Counted from the first letter of the stretch, positions 45,895 through 55,392 are shown. The stretch is DNA of 64,000 nucleotides from Moraxella sp. ZY210820 (GCF_030674635.1 NZ_CP089978.1:1674001-1738000), one strand, 5' to 3'. Made by a program: numbers and translations. Notes: generated by a model not told the origin, from the letters alone.

Positions 45895-46566
45895 TTAGTC
45901 TTGACGTGTTTTATCACGCCCAACACGTTTAATCAACACCAACACTGCTCCACTTCCGCCTTGATTACTTGGAGCAGAAACAAATGCCAACACATCTGGG
46001 TGCTGACGTAACCACCCATTGACATAGGTTTTTAACACACCACCATCACCGCCTTTACCATGTACGATTTTCAGTACGGTTTGCTGTTCATCTTTTGCCA
46101 TTTGAATGATTTGTAATACCGCTGTACGAGCTTGCTCCACTGTACAACCATGTAAATCCACCGCTTCAAACCACGGCAATTTACCTGTTTTTAAATCATC
46201 AAATACTTTATCTTGCAAGGTACGGATTTTATAACTAAGTTGCTGTTGGCTCCCCACAGGATTGAGCATAGCCCGAGTATCAGATAATAAAGTTTCATCA
46301 GTTTGCATTTCACCTTCCGCAGCTGCACGGCGAGCCAAAATTTGTGCATCAATTTTGCCTTTTTTAGGGCGTTCAATCACTGCCTGATTTGATGGTGGCA
46401 ATGGTTTAACTCCAGCCATTGCTTTAGCAAATACATTTTCATCACTATTTTCGGCATGTTGTTGAGCCTGCTGTTCAGCAATTTTTTGTTCAATTTCAGC
46501 ATTTTTCAATTGCTGTTTGAGCTGATTTAACTCAGATTTTACTGTAGCAAATGGAGATTTACTCAT
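45895..46566 (-). CDS. Smr-domain protein
   Basis: A 223-residue protein from the ATG at 46566 (MSKSPFATVKSEL). The first 50 residues are coiled-coil-like (LNQLKQQLKNAEIEQKIAEQQ). The C-terminal Smr domain shows AVDLHGCTVEQARTAV and LKIVHGKGGDGGVLK. Stand-alone Smr proteins (SmrA/SmrB type) are nucleases; SmrB cuts mRNA between collided ribosomes, where the N-terminal helix contacts the ribosome. This overall layout fits SmrB/YfcN, though DLHG appears as DLHGCT and activity is inferred. Confidence 0.85.
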   Translation of the reverse strand: MSKSPFATVKSELNQLKQQLKNAEIEQKIAEQQAQQHAENSDENVFAKAMAGVKPLPPSNQAVIERPKKGKIDAQILARRAAAEGEMQTDETLLSDTRAMLNPVGSQQQLSYKIRTLQDKVFDDLKTGKLPWFEAVDLHGCTVEQARTAVLQIIQMAKDEQQTVLKIVHGKGGDGGVLKTYVNGWLRQHPDVLAFVSAPSNQGGSGAVLVLIKRVGRDKTRQD

Positions 46567-46579
46567 ATATAACCTAATA

Positions 46580-47533
46580 TTATTTTTCAAAATCAATCGA
46601 TGAAATTAAATGTAGTTTTTCATATTCATCACAAGCACGCTTAATTCCACCTTTACAGGCTTGCTGAAATAAACTTTCTGCACGATCAAAATCCACTTGC
46701 CCTGCAATACCTTGTTGATTATATAATGCCAAATTATATATCGCTGGAGCATGACCTTGTTCAGCTGATTTAGTTAGCCATTCTCGGGCTTTGTTTTCAT
46801 CTTTACCTATTACACCTAGATGATATAATACAGCATATGCCATTTGCGAATCAGCATGACCTAATTCTGCTTTTTTTTGAATATTTGTTGCCATGCTTGT
46901 TATCATATCTGCTCTTAGGTTCAATAATTGCATTCTACCTGCTTCTATTTCCCCTTGCTTAGTTGCTTCAGCTAGAAGTGGTTTAACTAATGAATCATTA
47001 GTGCTATCTTTGTCTGTTAGATAAATTACTGCTAACATCGCTTTAGCATTACCATAACCTTGAACAGATGCTTTCTCTAACCAAACCTGTGCTTGACGAG
47101 TATCTTTAGATTCTTGTAAATACCAACTGCCTAAAAAAATTTGAGCTTGAGCATAACCCTGTTGTGCTGATTTAGTTATCCACTCTATACCCAATTTTTC
47201 ATCTTTGCTCACATGATACATTCCCAAAAGCATTTGTGCCTGATAATGTTCTTGCTGTGCTGATTGTTCAACATAAGGTAAAACTTGTGTCATTAATTCA
47301 CTATATTGCTGTAAAAAAACTTTTGGATCATGTACAGAAACATCTCCACTATTTTTCGACATAACAGCAACAGCATAACGATATTGTGCGTCTTTATCGC
47401 CTTTATCAGCTTTATTTTTTAATTCTGAAAATGCAATAGGTTGAACTTGAGTTGTGGTTGTACAAGATGCTAACATACTAACAGCTAGACTCAATGATAA
47501 TATACATACTTTAAATAATGATTTTTTCATCAT
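46580..47533 (-). CDS. Sel1-repeat lipoprotein
   Basis: A 317-residue protein from the ATG at 47533. The lipobox LASC puts the acylated Cys at residue 24. The rest is a chain of Sel1-like TPR repeats of about 36 residues (for example AQMLLGMYHV...LGIEWITKSAQQGYAQAQIFLG and GHADSQMAYAVLYHLG...AREWLTKSAEQGHAPAIYNLA). Such proteins act as interaction scaffolds. It is 13 bases upstream of the Smr-domain gene and probably co-transcribed with it. Confidence 0.8.
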   Translation of the reverse strand: MMKKSLFKVCILSLSLAVSMLASCTTTTQVQPIAFSELKNKADKGDKDAQYRYAVAVMSKNSGDVSVHDPKVFLQQYSELMTQVLPYVEQSAQQEHYQAQMLLGMYHVSKDEKLGIEWITKSAQQGYAQAQIFLGSWYLQESKDTRQAQVWLEKASVQGYGNAKAMLAVIYLTDKDSTNDSLVKPLLAEATKQGEIEAGRMQLLNLRADMITSMATNIQKKAELGHADSQMAYAVLYHLGVIGKDENKAREWLTKSAEQGHAPAIYNLALYNQQGIAGQVDFDRAESLFQQACKGGIKRACDEYEKLHLISSIDFEK

Positions 47534-47595
47534 AAATACTCTAAAATTTTTAAACTTATACAAAATTAATCATTTACCATACATCAACAATGATA

Positions 47596-48399
47596 TTACT
47601 TTTCTTTCAGCTCACCAAACAACGCTGTAAATGCTTCATCTGGGCGTGGCTGTTTCATAAAACTTTCACCAACCAAAAAGCGATAAATGCCATTGTCTAA
47701 CATCATTTGTACATCATTAGATGTGGCAATACCACTTTCGGTGATTAAATCTCGTCCATCATCAAGCATGTTTTTTAAGCGCAATGTGGTTTGTAAATCC
47801 ACATCAAAGGTTTTCAAATTACGATTATTGACCCCAATCAGACAGCGTTTATCTAACTGTAAAGCACGTTCCATTTCTTGTTCATCATGTACTTCGACTA
47901 ATACATCTAAACCATATTCAAAAGCTGTTTGCGACATTTCTTGTAACTGCCCATCAGACAAACACGCCACAATTAACAAAATACAATCAGCGTGCAATGC
48001 CCGTGCTTCAATCACTTGATACGGGTCAATTAAAAAATCTTTACGTAAAATCGGCAAATCACAGTTCGCTCGAGCAATGGCAATATTTTCATTTGCCCCC
48101 TGAAAAAAATCTACATCTGTCAAAACTGACAAGCAACTGGCACCAGCAGATTGATATTGTTGAGCAATTTCAGCAGGATTAAAATTTGAACGGATAATGC
48201 CTTTAGATGGCGATGCTTTTTTAATCTCAGCAATGACTGCAGGGCTTTTCTGATTGAGTGCCTGAGCAAATGCACGCAAAGGAGATGCATTTTTCGCCAT
48301 TTGTTCCATATCAGCCAAACTATAACGCTGTAAACATTCTGCTAATTCTTGCTGTTTACGCTCAACAATTTTTCCTAAAATGGTATTTTGAATATTCAT
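47596..48399 (-). CDS. trpC: Indole-3-glycerol phosphate synthase
   Basis: A 267-residue TIM-barrel enzyme that closes the indole ring in tryptophan synthesis. The conserved parts are PAVIAEIKKASPSKG, LSVLTDVDFFQG, LRKDFLIDPYQV, IGVNNRNLKTF and ITESGIAT. It is monofunctional; the TrpF fusion of E. coli is absent, as in Acinetobacter and Pseudomonas. It follows trpD after 3 bases in the same direction. Confidence 0.96.
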   Translation of the reverse strand: MNIQNTILGKIVERKQQELAECLQRYSLADMEQMAKNASPLRAFAQALNQKSPAVIAEIKKASPSKGIIRSNFNPAEIAQQYQSAGASCLSVLTDVDFFQGANENIAIARANCDLPILRKDFLIDPYQVIEARALHADCILLIVACLSDGQLQEMSQTAFEYGLDVLVEVHDEQEMERALQLDKRCLIGVNNRNLKTFDVDLQTTLRLKNMLDDGRDLITESGIATSNDVQMMLDNGIYRFLVGESFMKQPRPDEAFTALFGELKEK

Positions 48400-48402
48400 G
48401 GC

Positions 48403-49455
48403 TTATCCTTGTTGTTCATACTGTTTAATCGTTTTACAATATTCCCCAAAAACACTTAATTTTTCAATGGCTTGTCCACCATATAAAATATCTTGTGCTA
48501 ATGCCACGCCTTGTGCATAATCTTTACACAATCCAGAAACATATAAACCTGCCCCAGCATTGAGTGCAATCATATCACTGGCTTTTTCGTCCAATTCGGT
48601 TTTCTTTTTCGATAAGGCATTTTTAATCAAGTCAAAACTTTCATCGGCATTGGCAACCGATAAACCTTGTAAACTTTGCGATTGAATGCCAACATCTTCA
48701 GGTTTAATCGTCCATTCGTGAATATGACCATCTTTTAATTCAGCCACATAAGTGGTTGATGCTAAACTAATTTCATCTAAACCATCTTGTGAATGCACCA
48801 CCATCACGTGTTCTGCACCGAGATTTTTTAACACTTCTGCCAACGGACGACACAATGCCTGATTAAACACACCAATCACTAAACGTTTGACATTGGCAGG
48901 ATTGGTCAAAGGTCCTAACAAATTAAAAAATGAACGTAATCCGAGTTCACGGCGTGCATTTATTGCGTGTTTCATGGCGGGGTGATGATTTGGTGCAAAC
49001 AAGAAACAAATACCCATTTCACGTAAACTACGTTCAGTCTGTGCCAAATTTAAATCTAAACGAATATCAGCTTTTTCCAGTAAATCAGATGACCCCGATT
49101 TACTCGATACCCCACGATTGCCATGTTTTGCGACATTCGCTCCTGCCGCTGCTATGACAAAAGTTGATGCGGTCGATACATTAAATAAATGTTGTCCATC
49201 GCCACCTGTACCAACAATATCCACCAAATATGGCACATCATCGACCTGAATTTTTGCAGAAAATTCACGCATAATACGAGCAGCTGCGGTAATTTCATCG
49301 ATACTTTCGCCTTTCATTCGTAAACCCATCATCAAAGCACCAATTTGAGCATCGGTGAGTTCACCTTGCATTAAGGCACGCATGATGTGTTCCATTTCGC
49401 TTTGGGTCAAGTCGATATTTTGCACAATATTATTTAATGCCTGTTGAATATTCAT
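48403..49455 (-). CDS. trpD: Anthranilate phosphoribosyltransferase
   Basis: A 350-residue enzyme that couples anthranilate to PRPP. Signature segments: VDIVGTGGDGQHLFNVSTAS, KHGNRGVSSKSGSSDLLE and RRELGLRSFFNLLGPLTNPA. It is separate from the glutamine amidotransferase, which is encoded by trpG upstream; E. coli fuses the two. A 113-base gap with a decayed GTACGGGC hairpin lies between trpG and trpD, whereas trpC follows after 3 bases. Confidence 0.96.
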   Translation of the reverse strand: MNIQQALNNIVQNIDLTQSEMEHIMRALMQGELTDAQIGALMMGLRMKGESIDEITAAARIMREFSAKIQVDDVPYLVDIVGTGGDGQHLFNVSTASTFVIAAAGANVAKHGNRGVSSKSGSSDLLEKADIRLDLNLAQTERSLREMGICFLFAPNHHPAMKHAINARRELGLRSFFNLLGPLTNPANVKRLVIGVFNQALCRPLAEVLKNLGAEHVMVVHSQDGLDEISLASTTYVAELKDGHIHEWTIKPEDVGIQSQSLQGLSVANADESFDLIKNALSKKKTELDEKASDMIALNAGAGLYVSGLCKDYAQGVALAQDILYGGQAIEKLSVFGEYCKTIKQYEQQG

Positions 49456-49504
49456 ATTATTTATCTCTTTAATATCAAAATATTAATGTTAGCTCATTCT
49501 TAAT

Positions 49505-49532
49505 GTACGGGCGAAAAATTTTTCGCACCTAC
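49505..49532. repeat. GGGCGAAA hairpin repeat between trpG and trpD
   Basis: GTACGGGCGAAAAA pairs with TTTTTCGCACCTAC (two mismatches). A TCATTCTTAA just before it resembles the end of MITE family B (31606), so this may be a decayed copy. It lies inside the trpG-trpD gap and could affect read-through. Confidence 0.5.
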
Positions 49533-49568
49533 ATCCAATCAATCAGTGATTACAAATTAAACATCATA

Positions 49569-50153
49569 TTAGGCATAAATGTCTAAAAAGTTTTTAAACA
49601 CTGCATGACCGTGTTGGCTTAATATCGATTCTGGGTGAAATTGTACACCTTCAATGGCAAATTCACGATGACGAACGCCCATAATCTCTTCAACCGATCC
49701 ATCTGCTTCCTGCGTCCAACAAGTCATTTCCAAACAATCTGGCAAACTTTCCTGCTCGATGACTAAGGAATGATAACGTGTCGCATCAAACGGCGATGGT
49801 AAGTTAGAAAAAATCCCCACATCTTTATGATACATGGCAGATAAACGACCATGCATCACGGTTTTTGCACGAATAATTTTACCACCAAATGCCTGTCCAA
49901 TCGCTTGATGTCCCAAACACACACCCAAAATTGGAATCTTTCCTGCAAAATGCTGAATCGCTGGTACAGAAATGCCTGCTTCAGTTGGCGAACACGGGCC
50001 CGGACCAATCACCAAATATTTTGGTTGCCAACGCTCAATATCTTCTAAAGTCAGTTCATCATTACGCACTACTTTGACCTCTTGTTGCAATTCGCCAAAA
50101 TATTGTACGATGTTATAAGTAAACGAGTCGTAATTATCTATCATTAAAAGCAT
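49569..50153 (-). CDS. trpG: Anthranilate synthase glutamine amidotransferase subunit
   Basis: A 194-residue class I glutamine amidotransferase that supplies ammonia to TrpE; the same protein may serve p-aminobenzoate synthase (PabA). The opening [19 protein letters not shown] is typical; the catalytic Cys79 is in [11 protein letters not shown] and the His/Glu pair in [10 protein letters not shown]. The order trpG-trpD-trpC without trpE is the arrangement known in Acinetobacter. The upstream 395 bases have no clear attenuator. Confidence 0.95.
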   Translation of the reverse strand: MLLMIDNYDSFTYNIVQYFGELQQEVKVVRNDELTLEDIERWQPKYLVIGPGPCSPTEAGISVPAIQHFAGKIPILGVCLGHQAIGQAFGGKIIRAKTVMHGRLSAMYHKDVGIFSNLPSPFDATRYHSLVIEQESLPDCLEMTCWTQEADGSVEEIMGVRHREFAIEGVQFHPESILSQHGHAVFKNFLDIYA

Positions 50154-50463
50154 AAGCGTTGTAACCTTTTGAATAAATTAGCTATTGTAAGATGTTAAAT
50201 AAATTGTTACTCACAGATAATAAGCAACACAAAAGGAGAGTGTGCTGTGATGGCTAACAATACAATCCTATCATCAAATCGTTAATAATGCAAAATATAT
50301 TCGCTAGCCATAACGTCATATTTACCAACATCATGAGAAATACCCACTACGGACAGGTAAAATGTTTATTTGCTGTTTCTACTTTAAGATAATTTCACAA
50401 ACAATATTTCTAAAGACCAAGTAAAAAAGCGATTCATCCCATCATTTTCTATCTTTCATCATC
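50154..50463. other. Intergenic region upstream of trpG, no clear gene
   Basis: About 310 bases that should hold the trpG promoter. Two tiny frames were seen: on plus, ATG 50250 behind AAGGAGAG with only 11 codons; on minus, 26 codons (50334 to 50254) for a hydrophobic peptide with a single Trp. Neither looks like a Trp leader peptide, and neither is supported beyond its start signal. No trp attenuator hairpin pair was found. Confidence 0.4.
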
Positions 50464-50500
50464 AAAAAGCGGTTATATGATTTTAGCACAACCGCTTTTT
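50464..50500. terminator. Terminator past the AAA-ATPase gene
   Basis: A perfect 11-bp stem (AAAAAGCGGTT / AACCGCTTTTT) with a 15-nt loop. It lies about 50 bases past the 3' end of the minus-strand ATPase gene and has T runs both ways, so it could also end a short plus-strand transcript. Confidence 0.75.
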
Positions 50501-50548
50501 ATTTCGTTCATTAGATTAAATGTAAATAACTCTTGCTTACACTTGATA

Positions 50549-51418
50549 TTATAATTTTTTCAATCCCTGTTGCCCTATCCAGTGTTTAGCAAATTGATAA
50601 GCTGAACGCCCAGAACGTTGCCCACGACTTTGGCACCAACGCAAACTTTCCGCACGAGCATCATCATCAAGAGTAATATTTGCCTGATTTAAATAATGCT
50701 CTACAATTTCCAAATATAAATCCTGCCCCATAGGATAAAATGACAACCACAAACCAAATCGATCAGAAAGTGAAATTTTCTCTTCTATCGCTTCTTGTGG
50801 GTGCAATTCATCATATTGTGGTACATCAACCACACGAGCTGGCGTATTTTCATGCATAAATTCTGGCAATAAATGACGGCGATTCGATGTCGCATAAATA
50901 ATAAAATTGTCATGCCCTGATTGTAAGGAACCATCTAGCACACTTTTTAAACTGCGATATTGTTCATTTTCGGCATTAAATGCTAAATCATCACAATAGA
51001 TAATAAACTTTTCAGGACGATGACGGATTAATTGCTGAATTTCTGCTAAATCAACCAAATCATCACGCTCAATTTCAATCAAACGCAAACCTTGATGTTG
51101 ATATTCATTGAGTAAAGCTCGTACAATTGATGATTTACCCGTACCACGAGAACCAGTTAATAAAACATCATTAGCAGGTAAGCCGTGTAAAAATTGTAAG
51201 GTATTTTGCACAATTTTTTGTTTTTGCGTTTCTACACCCAAAATATCAGCAAGGTGAATATTTTTTAGCTGATAAATCGGCTGTAATTGACGATTTTTCC
51301 ACTTAAATGCTGGAGCAGAAAAATCTATTTCTTGTGTTAATGGTGGCAATGTTTTTGACCACTGTTGCAATGCCTGTAATAATTGCTGTTGTAATTGTTC
51401 AGATAATTGGAAGTTCAT
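50549..51418 (-). CDS. DUF815-family AAA ATPase
   Basis: A 289-residue ATPase from the ATG at 51418; a GTG four codons earlier is less likely. Walker A is LLTGSRGTGKSSIVRALL, Walker B is FIIYCDDLAF, and sensor-like ATSNRRHLLPEFM follows. Together with the start ...DFSAPAFKWKN this fits the DUF815 (YifB-unrelated) family of predicted ATPases. The cellular role is unknown. It is monocistronic, ended by the hairpin at 50464-50500, and divergent from queE. Confidence 0.85.
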   Translation of the reverse strand: MNFQLSEQLQQQLLQALQQWSKTLPPLTQEIDFSAPAFKWKNRQLQPIYQLKNIHLADILGVETQKQKIVQNTLQFLHGLPANDVLLTGSRGTGKSSIVRALLNEYQHQGLRLIEIERDDLVDLAEIQQLIRHRPEKFIIYCDDLAFNAENEQYRSLKSVLDGSLQSGHDNFIIYATSNRRHLLPEFMHENTPARVVDVPQYDELHPQEAIEEKISLSDRFGLWLSFYPMGQDLYLEIVEHYLNQANITLDDDARAESLRWCQSRGQRSGRSAYQFAKHWIGQQGLKKL

Positions 51419-51706
51419 CGAATATACCACCTTAATCGAAGATTTTTACACTCTAAAATCTCATCAAAATTTTAGTCCGTCTTAGACATCTTATCATCTT
51501 GTATAAAAAGATTCAGCTACTTTCTTATAAAAAATAATCTAAAATAACATGACTGACGAAATTCAATCACTTTAGCATAAAATTGCACACAAAAATCTTG
51601 CTTGAGTAAAAGCACAGAATATTATCAAATCAGTTACATACAAAACATTTAATTTTCCTGAAAAAAAGCGTAAAATAGCCGACTATTTCAAATATTATAT
51701 TATCAA

Positions 51707-52417
51707 ATGTCCAGTTTACGTTCCAGTCATATTCCAGTAACCGACCCAAGTGCAGGTTTACGCATTACTGAAATTTTTTACTCTTTACAAGGCGAAGCCA
51801 ATACTGCTGGCTTACCAACTGTTTTTATTCGTTTGACAGGTTGCCCTTTGCGTTGTATCTATTGCGATACAACTTACTCATTTGAAGGTGGGCAACGTCA
51901 GTCTTTAGCAGATATTATCACAACTACACAACAATTTGGCACGCCTTATGTCTGTGTTACAGGTGGAGAGCCTTTAGCCCAACCAAATTGTATTCCACTA
52001 CTTCAACAATTATGTGATTTAGGCTTTCAAGTATCTTTAGAAACCAGTGGTGCATTGGACATATCGGCCGTTGATAAACGAGTGTCCAAGGTGATGGATT
52101 TAAAAACCCCATCATCAGGAGAAGAAAAACGTAATTTAATGAAAAATTTAGATTATTTAACCACACATGACCAAATTAAATTCGTCATTTCTCATCATGA
52201 AGATTATGAATGGGCAAAACAACAAGTTGCACAATATCAACTAGATACATTAGTGAATTGTGTGTGGTTTTCTCCTGCTTTTGCCATTGAAAAAGGTGCT
52301 GTAAAATTACCCGATTTAGCACGAGATTTGGCACAATGGATTTTAGATGATAAATTGCCTGTACGTTTTCAATTACAACTACATAAACTATTGTGGCATG
52401 ATGAAACTGGGCGTTAA
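51707..52417 (+). CDS. queE: 7-carboxy-7-deazaguanine synthase
   Basis: A 236-residue radical SAM enzyme that contracts the ring of carboxytetrahydropterin to 7-carboxy-7-deazaguanine in queuosine synthesis. The cluster-binding CX3CX2C is at Cys46, Cys50 and Cys53 (GCPLRCIYCDT), preceded by EIFYSLQGEANTAG and followed by YVCVTGGEPLAQ. QueC, the next enzyme in the pathway, starts 15 bases downstream, so the two form an operon. Confidence 0.95.
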   Translation: MSSLRSSHIPVTDPSAGLRITEIFYSLQGEANTAGLPTVFIRLTGCPLRCIYCDTTYSFEGGQRQSLADIITTTQQFGTPYVCVTGGEPLAQPNCIPLLQQLCDLGFQVSLETSGALDISAVDKRVSKVMDLKTPSSGEEKRNLMKNLDYLTTHDQIKFVISHHEDYEWAKQQVAQYQLDTLVNCVWFSPAFAIEKGAVKLPDLARDLAQWILDDKLPVRFQLQLHKLLWHDETGR

Positions 52418-52432
52418 TGTTAATTTTGGATA

Positions 52433-53104
52433 ATGACCATGAAAAAAGCAATTATTTTACTCTCTGGCGGTTTAGATTCAGCAACTTGTTTGGCATGGGC
52501 TAAATCACGTTATGAATGTATTGCCCTAAGTTTTATGTATGGACAACGTTCAACAACAGAACTTAATGCTGCAAAAAAATTAGCTGAACAAGCGGGTGTA
52601 CAACATCGTATTATTAATATTGATTTAGCCAATTTAGGTGGTTCTGCCCTCACAGACCATAGTTTAGCCATGCCAGAAAATGCAGAAAGTCAAGGTATTC
52701 CCATCACTTACGTCCCTGCTCGTAATACTATTTTTCTTTCTTATGCTTTGGCAGTGGCTGAAGTCTTTGAAGCGGAAGCTATTGTGATTGGTGTGAATGC
52801 TGTCGATTACTCGGGCTATCCTGATTGTCGTCCAGAATTTATTCATGCATTTACAGAACTTGCACGTTTAGCTACAAAAGCAGGCGTTGAGGGACATCCA
52901 TTAACTATTGAAACACCATTATTACATTTATCTAAAGCAAATATCATACGCTTAGGGCTTGAACATGGTGTAAACTATAGCCAGACAGTTTCATGCTATC
53001 AAGCCGATGATGATGGTCGTGCCTGTGGTAAATGTGATAGTTGTCGTTTACGTCAGCAAGGCTTTATTGATGCTGGTGTAGCTGACCCAACTCGCTATTT
53101 TTAA
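52433..53104 (+). CDS. queC: 7-cyano-7-deazaguanine synthase
   Basis: A 223-residue ATP-dependent amidoligase that turns the QueE product into preQ0 using ammonia. The PP-loop reads [18 protein letters not shown], the middle has [17 protein letters not shown], and the C-terminal zinc site is formed by Cys residues in [21 protein letters not shown]. An ATG at codon 3 (52439) is also possible. Downstream is a small secreted protein gene 27 bases away. Confidence 0.96.
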   Translation: MTMKKAIILLSGGLDSATCLAWAKSRYECIALSFMYGQRSTTELNAAKKLAEQAGVQHRIINIDLANLGGSALTDHSLAMPENAESQGIPITYVPARNTIFLSYALAVAEVFEAEAIVIGVNAVDYSGYPDCRPEFIHAFTELARLATKAGVEGHPLTIETPLLHLSKANIIRLGLEHGVNYSQTVSCYQADDDGRACGKCDSCRLRQQGFIDAGVADPTRYF

Positions 53105-53131
53105 TTCTTTGTTTTATATAGGAATATTCTG

Positions 53132-53509
53132 ATGAATTTATTATCTAAAATTGCATTATCTACAACTGTATTAGTTTCCGCTATTACTACTCCTGTTGCT
53201 ATGGCAAACCCATATCAAAGTACGAATATCAAGGCTGCTTTATTACAAGATTGTACAACAAGCATGACTAAAGGTGGCAAATTAAGTGCTGCTGATGCAA
53301 AAAAATTATGTAATTGCCAAGTTGAAGCTCAAGGTAAAATGACTGTGGCACAGCAATGGGAAATTCAAAGTGCGATAAATGCCAAAAAATCACCTGAAAG
53401 TTTAGCTTTTGTTCAACAACAAAATAAAAACTTATTAGCGTGCTATGGTACTGATTTAACAGCGAAATTGCAAAAATTAGCACAACAGCAACAACAAAGT
53501 AAAAAATAA
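53132..53509 (+). CDS. Small secreted cysteine-containing protein
   Basis: A 125-residue protein with a signal peptide ending at AMA (about residue 25). The mature part has four Cys (QDCTTSM, LCNCQVEAQ, LLACYGTD), probably disulfide-bonded in the periplasm, and a Gln/Lys-rich tail. It resembles short hypothetical periplasmic proteins seen in Moraxellaceae, but I cannot name a family. It follows queC by 27 bases and may be co-transcribed; a terminator follows it. Confidence 0.7.
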   Translation: MNLLSKIALSTTVLVSAITTPVAMANPYQSTNIKAALLQDCTTSMTKGGKLSAADAKKLCNCQVEAQGKMTVAQQWEIQSAINAKKSPESLAFVQQQNKNLLACYGTDLTAKLQKLAQQQQQSKK

Positions 53510-53542
53510 ACTTAAATTTAATTTTTAGTTTAATTTTACGAT

Positions 53543-53571
53543 AAAACCGTTTATACTGCATAAACGGTTTT
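53543..53571 (+). terminator. Terminator of the queE-queC region
   Basis: A perfect 11-bp stem (AAAACCGTTTA / TAAACGGTTTT) with a 7-nt loop and trailing T, 34 bases after the stop. Confidence 0.8.
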
Positions 53572-53589
53572 TCTATCCTAAACAAGCTT

Positions 53590-53656
53590 GTAGGGGCAAA
53601 TCACATTTGCTCTGTGTAAACCTTGAGTTTATTGGGCGAATATAATTCGCCCCTAC
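53590..53656. repeat. GTAGGGGC / GCCCCTAC repeat with nested hairpin
   Basis: A 67-bp unit bounded by GTAGGGGC and GCCCCTAC, with an inner GGGCGAAT-N2-ATTCGCCC hairpin at its right side. It is related in sequence to the central part of both MITE families. Confidence 0.6.
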
Positions 53657-53714
53657 GACACAATGGTTAATTTTGTAGCAATTCTTAAATTATTTGGCTA
53701 TATGGAATTTTTAT

Positions 53715-54194
53715 ATGTCAAACGAGAACACCACTATTCTCTTACCCAATCAAAGTTTCCCTACTACGACTGGCGAAATTAATCTCACTCAATTAGAACA
53801 AGATTGGCTAATTCTGTATTTTTATCCTAAAGATTCTACGCCAGCTTGTACCGTACAAGCTACTGATTTTTCTAGCTTATATGCACAATTTCAACAACTG
53901 AATACGATTGTTATCGGTGTATCTCGTGATAGTGTAAAATCTCATCAAAATTTTACTTGTAAATATGAGCTTACTTTACCATTAATTAGTGATAGTGATG
54001 AAACTTTATGCCGTCATTTTGATGTAATTAAACAAAAAAATATGTATGGTAAACAAGTGCTCGGTATTGAGCGTTCAACCTTTATTTTTTACCGTGGTGA
54101 ATTAAAACAAGCCTATCGTAAAGTCAAAGCCAAAGAACACGCACAGCAAGTATTACAAGATTTAAAAGCATTGCAAAACTTAGTCTCTGAATAA
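53715..54194 (+). CDS. bcp: Bcp/PrxQ-type peroxiredoxin
   Basis: A 159-residue thiol peroxidase from the ATG at 53715. The peroxidatic Cys45 is in YPKDSTPACTVQATDF, the family active site; E. coli Bcp has its resolving Cys five residues later, but here position 50 is Thr. Other Cys (in NFTCKYEL and ETLCRHF) could resolve, or it works as a 1-Cys form with an outside thiol. GVSRDSVKSHQNF and LGIERSTFIFYRG are typical of the family. It is bounded by a repeat upstream and a MITE downstream. Confidence 0.9.
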   Translation: MSNENTTILLPNQSFPTTTGEINLTQLEQDWLILYFYPKDSTPACTVQATDFSSLYAQFQQLNTIVIGVSRDSVKSHQNFTCKYELTLPLISDSDETLCRHFDVIKQKNMYGKQVLGIERSTFIFYRGELKQAYRKVKAKEHAQQVLQDLKALQNLVSE

Positions 54195-54220
54195 TATTGA
54201 TAAAAATAGCGTGTGTAAAT

Positions 54221-54348
54221 TATAGTCGATTTATATCAGAATAATACAATACATATAGGGGGGGTATTACATAAACCCTTTGTAAAATCAATTGCTTGGG
54301 CGAATATAATTCGCCCCTACTGTTCAATTTTGAATTGAATTGACTATA
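54221..54348. mobile_element. MITE-like element, family A, copy 2 (128 bp)
   Basis: Same length and nearly the same sequence as 4289-4416, with identical outer ends (TATAGTCGATTTATATCAGA at the left, AATTTTGAATTGAATTGACT at the right). Differences cluster around bases 54252-54272, where seven G replace a GGGGTTT stretch. It carries the GGGCGAAT hairpin. The close identity points to recent spread. Confidence 0.75.
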
Positions 54349-54395
54349 GTTAAAATTTACTCACGCTATTTTATTGTCATTTGAATAAAAGCAAA

Positions 54396-55259
54396 TTAAT
54401 AATCCAAAATCAACTCATATCCCGTATATTTACGCAAATTAATCACACCTGTATCTAAAATCAGATATTGTCCTTTAATCCCATGTAATACGCCAGAAAT
54501 TTCAGGCGTTTTATCTAAATTATGCGATTTCACTTTGGCTGGATATTGTAAAATCGGATAGTTAAACAATTGTACATCTTGATTTAAAATTTCAATGTGT
54601 TCATTAAACTCAATTTTTTCGCTATATTCAGCTTTAATTTTTTGTATCTGTTCACTAAACTGTTGCAATACCGTTTCTTTAAGTTCAATTAAATCTAACA
54701 TTTCAGCATCAGATTTTAATAAACGTTGCCAGTTGGTTTTATCCGCCAATTCTGTTGCAAATAAACTTTCCAACTGTCCAGATAATCGGCGAGACCCTAC
54801 ACTTAAAATCGGTAAGGCTTGCATCGCCCCTTGATCAAGCCATCGACTTGGTTGATTTTTAATACGAGTGATACCTACTTTTAAACCACTTGAATTGGCT
54901 AAATAAACAATATGTGGTTGGAAACAAATGTCATGAGCAAATTGTGTATCTCGGCACGTCCCTTCATCATAATGACACGTTTCAGGTTTCATAATACACA
55001 AATCACATTCCGCACTTTGTTGAAAACAGCGATAACAATAGCCTTGCGAAAACGATTTTTTTGTTTTTGACCCACAACCTACACAATAAATATTACCTGT
55101 CCATTGAATATTTAAGGTTTGCCCAAGTTGAATTTGTTGCTCAACTGCTTGATTATTTAATACAAAATGATACTGTACATTAGCTGGCTTATTCGCACCG
55201 TGTGGATTATCTTGCGTTAAGCTGGCTTGCATTTTTTGGCATACGCCTTGATAGTGCAT
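54396..55259 (-). CDS. DUF2797 protein with Cys-rich zinc-binding region
   Basis: A 287-residue protein of the DUF2797 family. The N-terminal third has two Cys clusters (YCVGCGSKTKKSFSQGYCYRC and CDLCIMKPETC), likely zinc ribbons, followed by DEGTCRDTQFAH. The next part, HIVYLANSSGLKVGITR, resembles the start of a GIY-YIG-like domain with a later RWLDQGA. Function is unknown; the combination suggests nucleic-acid binding. It is monocistronic, divergent from the YidB-like gene. Confidence 0.8.
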   Translation of the reverse strand: MHYQGVCQKMQASLTQDNPHGANKPANVQYHFVLNNQAVEQQIQLGQTLNIQWTGNIYCVGCGSKTKKSFSQGYCYRCFQQSAECDLCIMKPETCHYDEGTCRDTQFAHDICFQPHIVYLANSSGLKVGITRIKNQPSRWLDQGAMQALPILSVGSRRLSGQLESLFATELADKTNWQRLLKSDAEMLDLIELKETVLQQFSEQIQKIKAEYSEKIEFNEHIEILNQDVQLFNYPILQYPAKVKSHNLDKTPEISGVLHGIKGQYLILDTGVINLRKYTGYELILDY

Positions 55260-55392
55260 AATATAAACTCTATTTTAATGATTAGTGCGTATTGTACCTG
55301 ATTTTCATCCGATATTAAAATTAATACAAATGATTGCATTTATCGGCTTTTAAATCAGTTAAAATAAACACATCTTTTAATATAGGTAATAT

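Noticed and set aside
50154..50503. tmRNA, 6S RNA or SRP RNA in the trpG upstream region
   Set aside because: No tag-peptide coding segment, tRNA-like ends or conserved RNA cores were found.
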